A stretch of 64,000 nucleotides of DNA from Streptomyces bluensis (GTDB taxonomy: Bacteria; Actinomycetota; Actinomycetes; Streptomycetales; Streptomycetaceae): positions 248,001 to 312,000 of the forward strand of contig NZ_BMVM01000001.1 in the NCBI RefSeq assembly GCF_014650715.1. Reading direction: 5' to 3'. Below, piece after piece: positions 36,044 through 45,544 of the stretch. The notes beneath the pieces were generated by a model. It was not told the origin of the DNA and ran no database searches. It saw nothing but the letters and a program-made list of their open reading frames with translations. The translations under genes were made by a program, and so were the position numbers. Numbering within the stretch: the first letter of the stretch is position 1; every line of letters starts with the position of its first letter.

Positions 36044-38362
36044 GTGAGTTCGACCCCCCACAGACCGACCCGCAGATCGGTCTTCAGGTCCACCCGCAGC
36101 CGATCCGTGACCACGGCCTCGCTCGTCGCGGCGGCCACCGCCCTGGCGGTCGCGGTCCCGGGCGCCCCGGCGAGCGCCCGGAGCGACGCCGCCGCCGACG
36201 CCTCGCGCACCGTGGCCTCCGCCAAGCCCGACCCCGGGGCGCTGCCCGCGCAGCTCACCCCCGGTCAGCGCGAGACCCTCATCCGCCGGGCCGAGAAGGA
36301 CGCCGGCGCCACCGGAGACCGCCTCGGCCTGGGCGCCGAGGAGAAGTTGAAGGTACGCGACGTCGTCAAGGACGCCGACGGGACCGTCCACACCCGCTAC
36401 GAGCGCACTTACGCCGGTCTCCCCGTGCTCGGTGGCGACCTCGTCGTCCACGCGTCGAAGTCCGGGGCCGTCGACAGCGTGACCCGGAGCTACAAGCCCC
36501 AGCTGAAGGTGGCGGACCTCAGTGCCGAGGTGAGCCGGGCCGCGGTCGAGCGGCAGGCCGTCAGGGCGGCGCGGGCCGAGGGCTCCACCCGGACCAAGGC
36601 GGACAGCACCCGCAAGGTCGTCTGGGCCGCCAAGGGCACCCCGACGCCGGCGTACGAGACCGTGGTGAGCGGCGTCCAGGACGACGGCACGCCCAGCGAG
36701 CTGCACGTCATCACCGACGCGCGGTCCGGCGACACGCTGTACCAGTACGAGGGCGTGCACACCGGTACCGGCAACACGCGCTACAGCGGCACGGTTCCGC
36801 TCGGCACCAGCCAGTCGGGGTCGACGTACACGCTCACCGACGCGGACCGCGGCAACCACCGCACGTACAACCTGAACCGCGGCAGCTCCGGCACGGGCAC
36901 CCTGTTCAGCGGGGCCGACGACGTGTGGGGCGACGGCACCACGGCCGACCCGGAGACCGCGGGCGCGGACGCGCACTACGGGGCGGCGCTGACCTGGGAC
37001 TACTACAAGGACGTGCACGGCCGCAACGGCCTGCGGGGCGACGGCGTGGCACCGTACAGCCGGGTCCACTACGGCAACAACTACGTCAACGCCTTCTGGC
37101 AGGACTCCTGCTTCTGCATGACCTACGGCGACGGCTCGGGCAACGCCAACCCGCTCACCTCGATCGACGTGGCCGCGCACGAGATGACGCACGGTCTCAC
37201 CTCGGTCACCGCCGGCCTCAACTACAGCGGCGAGTCCGGCGGTCTGAACGAGGCGACCTCCGACATCTTCGCCGCGGCCGTCGAGTTCGCCGCCGACAAC
37301 CCCGAGGACGCCGGCGACTACCTGGTGGGCGAGAAGATCGACATCAACGGCGACGGCACGCCGCTGCGTTACATGGACAAGCCCAGCAAGGACGGCGCCT
37401 CACGCGACAACTGGTCCTCCTCGCTCGGTTCGATCGACGTCCACTACTCCTCCGGTCCGGCCAACCACTGGTTCTACCTGGCCTCGGAGGGCAGCGGCGC
37501 GAAGACCGTCAACGGCGTCGACTACGACTCCCCCACCTACGACGGTCTCCCGGTGACGCCGATAGGCCGGGCCAACGCCGAGAAGATCTGGTTCCGGGCG
37601 CTGACCACGTACATGACGTCCACCACGAACTACGCGGGCGCCCGCACCGCCACCCTCCAGGCCGCCGCCGATCTGTTCGGGCTGGGATCGGAGACGTACA
37701 ACAACACCGCCAACGCCTGGGCCGCGATCAACGTGGGCTCCCGGATCCTGGACGGTGTGACGGTGATGCCCCCGGGCAGCCAGTACTCCCTCGTGGGCCA
37801 GGAGGTCGGCCTCGACGTGCAGGCGTCGTCGACCAACGCGGGCGCTCTGTCCTACGCGGCCACGGGCCTGCCCGACGGACTGTCGATCGACGCCTCCACG
37901 GGCCGTGTCTCGGGTACGCCGACCGCGGCCGGCGGCTTCACGCCGACGATCACGGTGACGGACGAGGCCGGGGAATCGGGTACGGCGAGCTTCACCTGGA
38001 CCGTGGACGTGGAAGGCGACGGCACGGTCTTCGAGAACACCTCGGACTACCCGATCCCCGACAACGGCACCGTCGAGTCCCCGGTCAACGTGAACCGGTC
38101 GGGCGCCGCGTCCAGCGCCCTCGGCGTGGACGTGCGGATCATCCACACCTGGCGGGGTGACCTGGTGATCGACCTGGTCGCGCCGGACGGTACGGCGTAC
38201 CGGCTGAAGGACGCCGCCGCGAGCGACTCCGCCGACAACGTGATCGCGACGTACAGCGTGGACGCCTCGCCGAAGAGGGCCGCGGGTGTGTGGAAGCTGC
38301 GGGTGCAGGACACCGCCGGCCTGGACACCGGCTACATCGACAGCTGGAAACTCACCTTCTGA
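36044..38362 (+). CDS. Secreted M4 (thermolysin-like) metalloprotease with Ig-like and P domains
   Basis: GTG 36044 with AAGGAG five bases upstream gives 772 residues. A long Sec signal ends near residue 44 (VAVPGAPASA). The propeptide follows (about 60-215, FTP/PepSY-like). The catalytic domain carries H379-E380-x-x-H383 in HEMTH and E403 in GGLNEATSD, with HYSSGPANHWFYLAS supplying the transition-state His. After the peptidase come a putative Ig-like domain (YAATGLPDGLSIDASTGRVSGTPT) and a C-terminal P/proprotein-convertase-type beta domain (VDVRIIHTWRGDLVIDLVAPDGT). It is an extracellular, zymogen-activated protease. Confidence 0.93.
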   Translation: MSSTPHRPTRRSVFRSTRSRSVTTASLVAAATALAVAVPGAPASARSDAAADASRTVASAKPDPGALPAQLTPGQRETLIRRAEKDAGATGDRLGLGAEEKLKVRDVVKDADGTVHTRYERTYAGLPVLGGDLVVHASKSGAVDSVTRSYKPQLKVADLSAEVSRAAVERQAVRAARAEGSTRTKADSTRKVVWAAKGTPTPAYETVVSGVQDDGTPSELHVITDARSGDTLYQYEGVHTGTGNTRYSGTVPLGTSQSGSTYTLTDADRGNHRTYNLNRGSSGTGTLFSGADDVWGDGTTADPETAGADAHYGAALTWDYYKDVHGRNGLRGDGVAPYSRVHYGNNYVNAFWQDSCFCMTYGDGSGNANPLTSIDVAAHEMTHGLTSVTAGLNYSGESGGLNEATSDIFAAAVEFAADNPEDAGDYLVGEKIDINGDGTPLRYMDKPSKDGASRDNWSSSLGSIDVHYSSGPANHWFYLASEGSGAKTVNGVDYDSPTYDGLPVTPIGRANAEKIWFRALTTYMTSTTNYAGARTATLQAAADLFGLGSETYNNTANAWAAINVGSRILDGVTVMPPGSQYSLVGQEVGLDVQASSTNAGALSYAATGLPDGLSIDASTGRVSGTPTAAGGFTPTITVTDEAGESGTASFTWTVDVEGDGTVFENTSDYPIPDNGTVESPVNVNRSGAASSALGVDVRIIHTWRGDLVIDLVAPDGTAYRLKDAAASDSADNVIATYSVDASPKRAAGVWKLRVQDTAGLDTGYIDSWKLTF

Positions 38363-38389
38363 GCACTCGGCACACGCGCTGACGTACGG

Positions 38390-38423
38390 GTCGGGGGCTT
38401 GTCCTGCGGGACAGGCCCCCGAC
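38390..38423 (+). terminator. Rho-independent style hairpin after the M4 protease gene
   Basis: GTCGGGGGCTTGTCC (38390-38404) pairs with GGACAGGCCCCCGAC (38409-38423), with one G-U pair and a tight TGCG loop. It lies 28 bp after the protease stop. Confidence 0.8.
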
Positions 38424-38589
38424 TGGCGCCCTGACCGGCACCGGGTCACCGCGCGGGCAGGGGCTGGCCCGGCCGGATGAAGCGATCAACAGCCGTCTAG
38501 TCTAGGGGCGTTGGGGTGCTCCGGACGTGCCCGAGTGCTCCAGGGATGCCGGGGTGCCGTGTGGCAGCTCAAGGGTCAGGAGACCGGTC

Positions 38590-39057
38590 ATGACACGTGG
38601 TGTGGACATCGGCGACAAGGTCGACGACTTCGAACTGCCGGACGAGACCGGAGCGGGGCGCCGGCTGTCGGAGCTGCTCAGCGAGGGGCCGGTGGTGCTG
38701 TTCTTCTACCCGGCCGCCCTCAGCCCCGGGTGCACCGCCGAGGCGTGCCACTTCCGTGACCTGGCCGCCGAGTTCGCCGCCGCCGGTGCGCGGCCGGTGG
38801 GGATCAGCGGGGACGCGGTCGACCGTCAGCAGGAGTTCGCCGGACGCCACACGCTCGGTTTCCCGTTGCTGTCCGACGTCGACGGGACGGTTCGTGAGCG
38901 GTTCGGGGTCAGGCGCGGCTTCTCCCTGGCGCCGACCAAGCGGGTCACCTTCGTGATCGCGGAGGACCGGACCGTCCTGGAGGTGGTGCGCAGCGAACTG
39001 CGGATGAGCGCCCACGCCGACCGCGCCCTGGCCGCGCTCCGCGACCGCGAGAAGTGA
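38590..39057 (+). CDS. bcp: Thioredoxin-dependent peroxiredoxin (BCP/PrxQ)
   Basis: ATG 38590 behind AGGAG gives 155 residues. The active site is LSPGCTAEACHFRD: the first Cys is peroxidatic and the second, five residues later, is the PrxQ-type resolving Cys. VVLFFYPAALSPGCT and GISGDAVDRQQEFAGRH complete the thioredoxin-fold family signature. It reduces hydroperoxides in the cytoplasm. It stands as a single gene after the protease terminator. Confidence 0.92.
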   Translation: MTRGVDIGDKVDDFELPDETGAGRRLSELLSEGPVVLFFYPAALSPGCTAEACHFRDLAAEFAAAGARPVGISGDAVDRQQEFAGRHTLGFPLLSDVDGTVRERFGVRRGFSLAPTKRVTFVIAEDRTVLEVVRSELRMSAHADRALAALRDREK

Positions 39058-39141
39058 TGTCCGGACGCGTGCGCGACAACTGACTGTCACGACGCGTTAC
39101 GCCTCTCGCCTCCTGGCCCGGCGCAGTGTAGACATGGGCAC

Positions 39142-41985
39142 ATGATCCGACTTTGGGGTCGAGCACGAGGTCAGGCGGCCCGTCGGCCCGGTGGTCCGCA
39201 GGGAGGGCGCCGGAGCGAGAGGGCCCGGCGGGTGCACGAGCAGCGGGGGGCACTCGACGCGCCAGGCGAACAGGTCGATCGGCGGCGGCAGAACGGGCGG
39301 CGCGGATGGCAGCCGGTCGCGGGGCTGCGGGCGGCTCTGGCCGGGCGCAGTCTCGCCGGCCAGGTGTTCCTGCTCCAGGTCGTGATCGTGCTGCTGCTGA
39401 TCGTGTCGGCCGTGGTGGCTCTGGTGCTGCAGGTGCGGCACGACGGCACCCAGGAGGCCCGAGACCGGTCGCTCGCCGTCGCGGAGACGTTCGCCAGCGC
39501 CCCGGGCATCCGGGAGGCGCTGGCCGGCCCCGATCCCACCGCCGTGCTGCAGCCGCGGGCCGAGGCCGCCCGCGAGCGGTCGAAGGTGGACTTCGTCGTG
39601 GTGATGAACACCGACGGGATCCGCTACACCCACCCGAGGCCGGACCGTATCGGACGGAAGTTCGTCGGGAACATCGGTCCCGCGCTGCGGGGCCGCGCCG
39701 TCACCGAGGAGATCACGGGCACGATAGGGCGGCTGGTCCAGGCCGTGGTACCGGTCGAGGCGCCCGACGGTTCGGTGGTGGGCCTCGTGTCGGCCGGCAT
39801 CACGACCGAGAAGGTGGGCGGTGCCGCGGAGCAGCAGCTGCCGCTTCTGCTGGGTTCGGGGGCCGTGGCGCTCATGCTGGCCACGGCGGGCACCGCGCTC
39901 GTCAGCGGGCGGCTGCTGCGCCAGACCCATGGTCTGGGCCCCTCCGAGATGACGCGGATGTACGAGCACCATGACGCGGTGCTGCACGCCGTCCGGGAGG
40001 GTGTGATCATCATCGACGGCGGGGGGCGGCTGCTGCTCGCCAACGACGAGGCGCACCGCCTGCTCGGTCTGCCCGGCGACGCCGAGGGGCGGCACGTCCA
40101 TGCCCTCGGCCTCGACGCGGGCACCGCCGAGTTGCTGGCCTCGGGGCGCGTCGCCACGGACGAGGTGCACCTGGTGGACGACCGGCTGCTGGCGATCAAC
40201 CAGCGTCCCACGGACCTCCGGGGCGCCCCGTCGGGCAGCGTCGCCACGCTCCGCGACTCGACCGAGCTGCGCGCGCTGTCCGGCCGGGCCGAGGTGGCGC
40301 GGGAGCGCCTCAAGCTGCTCTACGACGCGGGAGTGGGCCTCGGTACGACCCTGGACGTGACCCGTACCGCCGAGGAACTGTCCGAGGTGGCCGTCCCCCG
40401 GTTCGCGGACTTCGTCACCGTGGACCTGTCCCAGGCCGTGCTGGCCGGCGAGGAGCCCGGGGCGGGCACCACGCTGCGTCGTACGGCGTACGGCGGGATA
40501 CGCAAGGACGCCCCTTTGTACCCGGTGGGCGAGGAGATCGTCTTCGTTCCCTCCTCCCCGCAGGCGCGCAGTCTCAGCACCGGCCAGGCCCATCTGGAGC
40601 CCGACCTCAGCCGGGCGCCCGGCTGGATGGAGCAGGATCTGGAGCGGTCCGCGCAGGTCGTGGGCTACGGCATCCACTCGCTGATCACCGTCCCGCTGCG
40701 GGCGGGCCCCCTGGTGATGGGCGTGGTCAACTTCTGGCGCTCCGAGAAGCCCGAGCCCTTCGACCCGGAGGAGGTGGCTCTCGCCGAGGAACTCGTCGCC
40801 CGGGCGGCCGTCGCGATCGACAACGCACGGCGCTACGCACGCGAGCACGCCATGGCGGTGACGCTGCAGCGCAGCCTGCTGCCGCGGAGCCTGCCCGAGC
40901 AGAGCGCCCTCGACCTCGCCTACCGGTATCTGCCCGCGCAGGCGGGGGTGGGCGGCGACTGGTTCGACGTGCTGCCGCTGTCCGGCGCACGGGTCGCGGT
41001 CGTCGTCGGTGACGTCGTCGGCCACGGGCTGCACGCCGCGGCCACGATGGGAAGGCTGCGGACCGCGGTCCACAACTTCTCCGCGCTGGATCTGCCGCCC
41101 GACGAGCTCCTGGGCCACCTCGACGAACTGGTGAGCCGCATCGACCAGGACGAGGCGGAGGAGGGCAGTGGTGCCGCGGTCACCGGCGCCACCTGCCTGT
41201 ACGCGATATACGACCCGGTCTCGCGGCACTGCGCCGTGGCGCGGGCCGGCCATCCGCCGCCGGCGGTGGTCCGCCCGGACGGCAGCGTCGAGTTCCCCGA
41301 GGTGCCGGCCGGTCCGCCGCTCGGGGTGGGCGGTCTTCCGTTCGAGACGGCCGACCTGGAACTGCCGGAGGGCAGCCGCCTGGTGCTGTACACGGACGGA
41401 CTCGTCGAGGACCGGGAACGGGACATCGGCTCCGGCCTCGACCTGCTGCGTACCGCGTTGCGCCAGTCGGGCCCCGACGCCCCTCCGGACAGCACCTGTC
41501 AGGCGGTTCTGGACGCTCTGCCGCCGGGCCGGGCGAGCGATGACATCGCCCTGATCGTCGCCCGCACCCGGGCCCTCGACCCGGGCCGCGTCGCCGACTG
41601 GGAGGTGCCCTCCGAGGCGGCGGCTGTGGGCGAGGTGCGTGCCTCGGTGTCCCGGCAGTTGTCCGCGTGGGGGCTTCAGGAGCTGGAGTTCACGACGGAG
41701 CTGATCCTCAGTGAGCTGGTCACCAACGCCATCCGGTACGGCAGCGGTCCCATCCGGGTGCGCCTGCTGTACGACCGCACGCTGATCTGTGAGGTCTCCG
41801 ACACCAGCAGCACCTCACCCCACCTGCGCTATGCCGCCACCACGGACGAGGGGGGCCGCGGCCTGTTCCTGATCGCCCAGCTCACCGAGCGCTGGGGCAC
41901 CCGGTACACCGCCGAGGGCAAGGTCATCTGGGCCGAACAGTCCGTGGCCGGAGGGTTCCAAGGGGATCTCCTCTCCGGTGTGTGA
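39142..41985 (+). CDS. SpoIIE-type PP2C sensor phosphatase with Cache, PAS, GAF and HATPase domains
   Basis: The 947-residue protein has an Arg-rich leader (1-70; the true start could be further downstream) and a first helix (~74-97, VFLLQVVIVLLLIVSAVVALVL). An extracellular DcuS/CitA-like sensor follows (~98-228, VDFVVVMNTDGIRYTHP). After a second helix (~232-255) come PAS (AVREGVIIIDGGGRLLLANDEAHRLLG), GAF (~370-560), a SpoIIE/PP2C phosphatase (GVGGDWFDVLPL, VVGDVVGHGLHAA, LVLYTDGLVE, DDIALIVAR) and an RsbW-like ATPase (LILSELVTNAIRYG, GRGLFLIAQL). It would couple an outside signal to anti-sigma-antagonist dephosphorylation and also phosphorylate it. Target anti-sigma system unknown. Confidence 0.88.
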   Translation: MIRLWGRARGQAARRPGGPQGGRRSERARRVHEQRGALDAPGEQVDRRRQNGRRGWQPVAGLRAALAGRSLAGQVFLLQVVIVLLLIVSAVVALVLQVRHDGTQEARDRSLAVAETFASAPGIREALAGPDPTAVLQPRAEAARERSKVDFVVVMNTDGIRYTHPRPDRIGRKFVGNIGPALRGRAVTEEITGTIGRLVQAVVPVEAPDGSVVGLVSAGITTEKVGGAAEQQLPLLLGSGAVALMLATAGTALVSGRLLRQTHGLGPSEMTRMYEHHDAVLHAVREGVIIIDGGGRLLLANDEAHRLLGLPGDAEGRHVHALGLDAGTAELLASGRVATDEVHLVDDRLLAINQRPTDLRGAPSGSVATLRDSTELRALSGRAEVARERLKLLYDAGVGLGTTLDVTRTAEELSEVAVPRFADFVTVDLSQAVLAGEEPGAGTTLRRTAYGGIRKDAPLYPVGEEIVFVPSSPQARSLSTGQAHLEPDLSRAPGWMEQDLERSAQVVGYGIHSLITVPLRAGPLVMGVVNFWRSEKPEPFDPEEVALAEELVARAAVAIDNARRYAREHAMAVTLQRSLLPRSLPEQSALDLAYRYLPAQAGVGGDWFDVLPLSGARVAVVVGDVVGHGLHAAATMGRLRTAVHNFSALDLPPDELLGHLDELVSRIDQDEAEEGSGAAVTGATCLYAIYDPVSRHCAVARAGHPPPAVVRPDGSVEFPEVPAGPPLGVGGLPFETADLELPEGSRLVLYTDGLVEDRERDIGSGLDLLRTALRQSGPDAPPDSTCQAVLDALPPGRASDDIALIVARTRALDPGRVADWEVPSEAAAVGEVRASVSRQLSAWGLQELEFTTELILSELVTNAIRYGSGPIRVRLLYDRTLICEVSDTSSTSPHLRYAATTDEGGRGLFLIAQLTERWGTRYTAEGKVIWAEQSVAGGFQGDLLSGV

Positions 41986-42057
41986 ATTTCCGGTGGCTGA
42001 CGTGCACGGACCATACTGGCTTGTGTCCGTCGACCCCTCACCTGCGCAGAGTGATCC

Positions 42058-43272
42058 ATGGCCAAGTCCCCCACCGTCCCCGCCACGGCTCCCGACACGG
42101 TCTGGCTGTCCCGCGGACGCCACGTCGGCTCCGGCGCCGAGGAAGCCGAGGAATCCGTCCGACGACGGCTGACGGGACTGATGGACGATGGAGAGATCGA
42201 CGACCACCTGGAGTACGACGCCCGGCGCGACGAGGTGGAACGGCGTGCCTTCGAGGCGCGTTGGCGGGTCGCCGGCGACGTCGTGGTGCGGGCGCGTCTG
42301 ACCATCGGGCCGCCGAGTGACGCGGTCCACTCGCGGGAGTGGACGCTGGTCGCGGAGGCGGACCGGCCCTGGGATCTCGACTGGCCGTCGCCCACCGCCA
42401 TGTTCTGGCCCGAGGACGCCTCGTGGGACCACGACATGGTTCCGGGGCTCCGCCTGCGAGAGTCCAATCCGCTGCCCGCGGAGGACAAGGACCTCAAACG
42501 CCTGCTGAAGGACTGCGGCCGCCACACCGAGAGCATCCACATCGTCGTCCACGAGGCCATGACACCGGACCAGCTCGGCCGGCGCCCCCTGGCACCGCTG
42601 ATGCCCGCCAGCTTGCGCCACCGCATCGTGGAACACCGGGCCGCTCCGGACCAGTACCGCATCGTCAACTGGGCGCTGTACGACCTGGGGGTGCGGGTGC
42701 CGCGCGGGGGCGCCGTGGTGCTGCCCGGGACACCTGCCCGGCCCGGTTACGAGGACCACGACTTCACCGTACGCAGTGTCTTCCTCGACGGCTCGCAGCC
42801 CAAGGACCTCATCGACACCGTGGTGCGCTACGCCGCTCTGCCCAGGCCGCTGGCCCCTTGGGCCGAGCGGGCCGTGGCCGAACTGCGGGACGAATGGCAC
42901 CTGTTCACCGTCGACGAGGCGCGGGCCCTGGTGGCCCAGTACTCCGAAGCCCTGAAGGCCATGACCAAGTCGCGCGACCTGTACCGTGAGGCCGCCGAAC
43001 GCGCCCATGAGGCGCTGGCCGCCTTCCGGGACTCTTCCGCCGCGCCGGCGGTCCCGTCGGCGCGGGGGGAGGAGCCCCGCAAGCGCGAGCGCTTCTCCCT
43101 GCGCGCGCTGACGAAACCGCTGGAGCGTGTGGGAGGCGGGGCGAAGCTGCTCCGCCCCGCGCACACCGACGCCCCCGCTCACGACACGGCCTCCCCGGGC
43201 ACGGAGGACGACGGCCCCTCCGGCTCCGGCTCCGGCTCCGAGCCCGGGTCTCCGGGGCGTGACTCCGCGTGA
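42058..43272 (+). CDS. Conserved-looking protein of unknown function, 404 residues
   Basis: I do not recognise a family. There is no signal peptide or membrane helix. Residues 1-300 look globular with good codon bias (HVGSGAEEAEESVRRRLTGLMDDGEIDDHLEY, ALYDLGVRVPRGGAVVLPGTP). About 300-335 is a probable helix or coiled coil (ALVAQYSEALKAMTKSRDLYREAAERAHEAL). The C-terminus is disordered and Ser/Gly/Pro-rich. It lies between a SpoIIE sensor gene and fprA on the same strand, 72 bp after the former. Confidence 0.6.
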   Translation: MAKSPTVPATAPDTVWLSRGRHVGSGAEEAEESVRRRLTGLMDDGEIDDHLEYDARRDEVERRAFEARWRVAGDVVVRARLTIGPPSDAVHSREWTLVAEADRPWDLDWPSPTAMFWPEDASWDHDMVPGLRLRESNPLPAEDKDLKRLLKDCGRHTESIHIVVHEAMTPDQLGRRPLAPLMPASLRHRIVEHRAAPDQYRIVNWALYDLGVRVPRGGAVVLPGTPARPGYEDHDFTVRSVFLDGSQPKDLIDTVVRYAALPRPLAPWAERAVAELRDEWHLFTVDEARALVAQYSEALKAMTKSRDLYREAAERAHEALAAFRDSSAAPAVPSARGEEPRKRERFSLRALTKPLERVGGGAKLLRPAHTDAPAHDTASPGTEDDGPSGSGSGSEPGSPGRDSA

Positions 43273-43345
43273 CCGGGGTCCGCGGCGCGACAGCGGCACG
43301 CACGTCATAAGATCGCTTTATGGGCCCATCAACCGGACCCGCGTA

Positions 43346-43364
43346 CCAAGTAAGGCTTGCCTCA
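43346..43364 (+). promoter_or_regulatory. Candidate iron box (DmdR1/IdeR type) before fprA
   Basis: The 19 bases CCAAGTAAGGCTTGCCTCA match the actinobacterial iron-box consensus TTAGGTTAGGCTAACCTAA at about 13 positions, strongest in the right part (AGGCT..CCT.A). It lies 51 bp before the ferredoxin reductase start. Consensus quoted from memory. Confidence 0.45.
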
Positions 43365-43414
43365 GTTTAGGGTTGCCGTCGAGTCGCCTGTCATCGCTCG
43401 AAGGGAACCTGATC

Positions 43415-44779
43415 ATGCCCCGCCCCCTGCGGGTAGCCATTGTCGGAGCCGGACCTGCCGGAATCTACGCCGCCGACGCGCTGCTGAAGTCCGACGCGGC
43501 CGCCGACCCCGGTGTGTCCATCGACCTCTTCGAGCGGATGCCCGCGCCGTTCGGACTGATCCGCTACGGCGTCGCCCCCGACCACCCCCGCATCAAGGGC
43601 ATCATCACGGCCCTGCACCAGGTGCTCGACAAGCCGCAGATCCGTCTCTTCGGCAACGTCGACTACCCGCGCGACATCAACCTGGACGACCTGCGCGCCT
43701 TCTACGACGCGGTGATCTTCTCCACCGGGGCGATGGCCGACCGGGCGCTCGACATACCCGGCCTCCACCTCGACGGCTCCTACGGCGCGGCGGACTTCGT
43801 GTCCTGGTACGACGGTCACCCGGACGTTCCACGCACCTGGCCGCTCCAGGCGGAGAAGGTCGCCGTCCTCGGCGTGGGCAACGTCGCGCTCGACGTGGCG
43901 CGCATCCTGGCCAAGACGGCCGACGAACTGCTGCCGACCGAGATCCCGCCGAACGTGTACGACGGCCTGAAGGCCAACAAGGCCCTGGAGATCCACGTGT
44001 TCGGCCGACGCGGCCCGGCACAGGCGAAGTTCAGCCCGATGGAGCTGCGCGAGCTGGACCACTCCCCCACCATCGAGGTCATCGTCGACCCCGAGGACAT
44101 CGACTACGACGACGGCTCCATCGCCACCCGGCGCGGCAACAAGCAGGCCGACATGGTCGCCAAGACCCTGGAGAACTGGGCCATCCGCGACGTCGGCGAC
44201 CGGCCGCACAAGCTGTTCCTGCACTTCTTCGAGTCTCCGGCAGAGATCCTCGGCGAGGACGGCAGGGTCGTCGGCCTGCGCACCGAGCGCACCGAACTCG
44301 ACGGCACCGGCAACGTCAAGGGCACCGGCACGTTCAAGGACTGGGACGTCACCGCCGTCTACCGCGCCGTGGGCTACCTGTCCGACAAACTCCCCAAGCT
44401 GCCCTGGGACGTGGACTCGGGCACCGTCCCGGACGAGGGCGGCCGGGTGATCGAGGAGACCGGTGCGCACCTGCGGTCGACGTACGTCACCGGCTGGGTC
44501 CGGCGCGGTCCCGTGGGCCTCATCGGCCACACCAAGGGCGATGCCAACGAGACGGTCGCGAATCTGCTCGACGACTTCGCCGGCGGCCGCCTGCACGAGC
44601 CCGCGTCGCCCGCACCGGAGTCCGTGGACGCGTTCCTCGCCGAGCGGAACGTCCGCTTCACGACATGGGAGGGCTGGTACCGCCTGGACGCCGCCGAGAA
44701 GGCGCTGGGCGAGCCCCAGGGCCGTGAGCGTGTGAAGATCGTGGAGCGTGAGGACATGCTCAGGGAGAGCGGGGCGTAG
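43415..44779 (+). CDS. fprA: Ferredoxin/flavodoxin-NADP+ reductase, FprA type
   Basis: ATG 43415 behind AAGGGAA gives 454 residues. The FAD site is VAIVGAGPAGIYAADALL, followed by FGLIRYGVAPDHPRIKGI. The NADPH site is VAVLGVGNVALDVARILAKTADELLPTEIP, then HVFGRRGPAQAKFSPMELREL. The end shows GWVRRGPVGLIGHTKGDANETV. This is the adrenodoxin-reductase-like FprA family of actinobacteria, which passes electrons between NADPH and ferredoxins serving P450s and Fe-S assembly. A candidate iron box lies upstream. Confidence 0.93.
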   Translation: MPRPLRVAIVGAGPAGIYAADALLKSDAAADPGVSIDLFERMPAPFGLIRYGVAPDHPRIKGIITALHQVLDKPQIRLFGNVDYPRDINLDDLRAFYDAVIFSTGAMADRALDIPGLHLDGSYGAADFVSWYDGHPDVPRTWPLQAEKVAVLGVGNVALDVARILAKTADELLPTEIPPNVYDGLKANKALEIHVFGRRGPAQAKFSPMELRELDHSPTIEVIVDPEDIDYDDGSIATRRGNKQADMVAKTLENWAIRDVGDRPHKLFLHFFESPAEILGEDGRVVGLRTERTELDGTGNVKGTGTFKDWDVTAVYRAVGYLSDKLPKLPWDVDSGTVPDEGGRVIEETGAHLRSTYVTGWVRRGPVGLIGHTKGDANETVANLLDDFAGGRLHEPASPAPESVDAFLAERNVRFTTWEGWYRLDAAEKALGEPQGRERVKIVEREDMLRESGA

Positions 44780-44813
44780 GGCTCCGCCAAGAGACCGATG
44801 TGCGGGGTACTGC

Positions 44814-44888
44814 GGGCCGTTTCAAGCTGCGGGTCGTCCGTGGCTGGGCGCGCAGTTCCCCGCGCCCCTTTCAGGGCTGCGCCCCTTC
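44814..44888. repeat. Streptomyces-type intergenic GC hairpin repeat
   Basis: GGGCGCG (44846-44852) and CGCGCCC (44861-44867) enclose AGTTCC in the string GCGCAGTTCCCCGCGCCCCT, flanked by further GGGCTGCGCCCC. I recall this hairpin with near-identical wording in many Streptomyces intergenic regions. It probably acts as a dispersed REP-like element or terminator. Confidence 0.55.
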
Positions 44889-44923
44889 CAAGGCGCTCCC
44901 TCGGCACGGCATAAGCTCGGGAG

Positions 44924-45544
44924 ATGGCCAAGTACTTCGACGTGCACCCCGACAACCCGCAGCCCCGTGCCATCAGTCAGGTGGCCGACAGCATCCGCCA
45001 GGGTGCCCTCATCGCGTATCCGACGGACTCCTGTTTCGCCCTGGGGTGCCAGCTGGGCAGTCGTGACGGCATCGAGCGGATCCGCTCGATCCGGAATCTC
45101 GACGACCGCCACCACTTCACCCTCGTCTGCGAGAACTTCGCGCAGCTGGGCCAGTTCGTGCACGTCGACAACGACGTGTTCCGTGCCGTCAAGGCGTCCA
45201 CACCCGGGAGTTACACCTTCATCCTCCCCGCCACGAGGGAGGTGCCACGCAAGCTGATGCACCCGAAGAAGCGGACCGTCGGCGTGCGTATCCCGGACCA
45301 TGCCGTGGTCCGGGCGCTGCTGGCGGAACTCGGCGAACCGCTCGTCTCCAGCACACTGCTCCTGCCCGACGAGGAGGAGCCGCTGACCCAGGGCTGGGAG
45401 ATCAAGGAGCGCCTCGACCATGTGGTCGACGCGGTGGTCGACTCCGGCGACTGCGGCACGGAACCGACAACGGTGATCGACTTCTCCGGCGGAGAGGCCG
45501 AGATCGTACGCCGGGGCGCGGGGGACGTCTCACGGTTCGAGTGA
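44924..45544 (+). CDS. Sua5/YciO/YrdC family L-threonylcarbamoyladenylate synthase-like protein
   Basis: This 206-residue protein contains LIAYPTDSCFALGCQLGSRDGIERI, IRNLDDRHHFTLVCENF, the central SYTFILPATREVPRKLMHPKKRTVGVRIPDH and LVSSTLLLP, which form the YrdC-like nucleotide pocket. The full-length and family features suggest the YciO branch. The true Sua5 makes threonylcarbamoyl-AMP for tRNA t6A; YciO-branch activity is weaker and debated. Its stop overlaps the convergent grpE end by about 15 bp. Confidence 0.85.
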   Translation: MAKYFDVHPDNPQPRAISQVADSIRQGALIAYPTDSCFALGCQLGSRDGIERIRSIRNLDDRHHFTLVCENFAQLGQFVHVDNDVFRAVKASTPGSYTFILPATREVPRKLMHPKKRTVGVRIPDHAVVRALLAELGEPLVSSTLLLPDEEEPLTQGWEIKERLDHVVDAVVDSGDCGTEPTTVIDFSGGEAEIVRRGAGDVSRFE

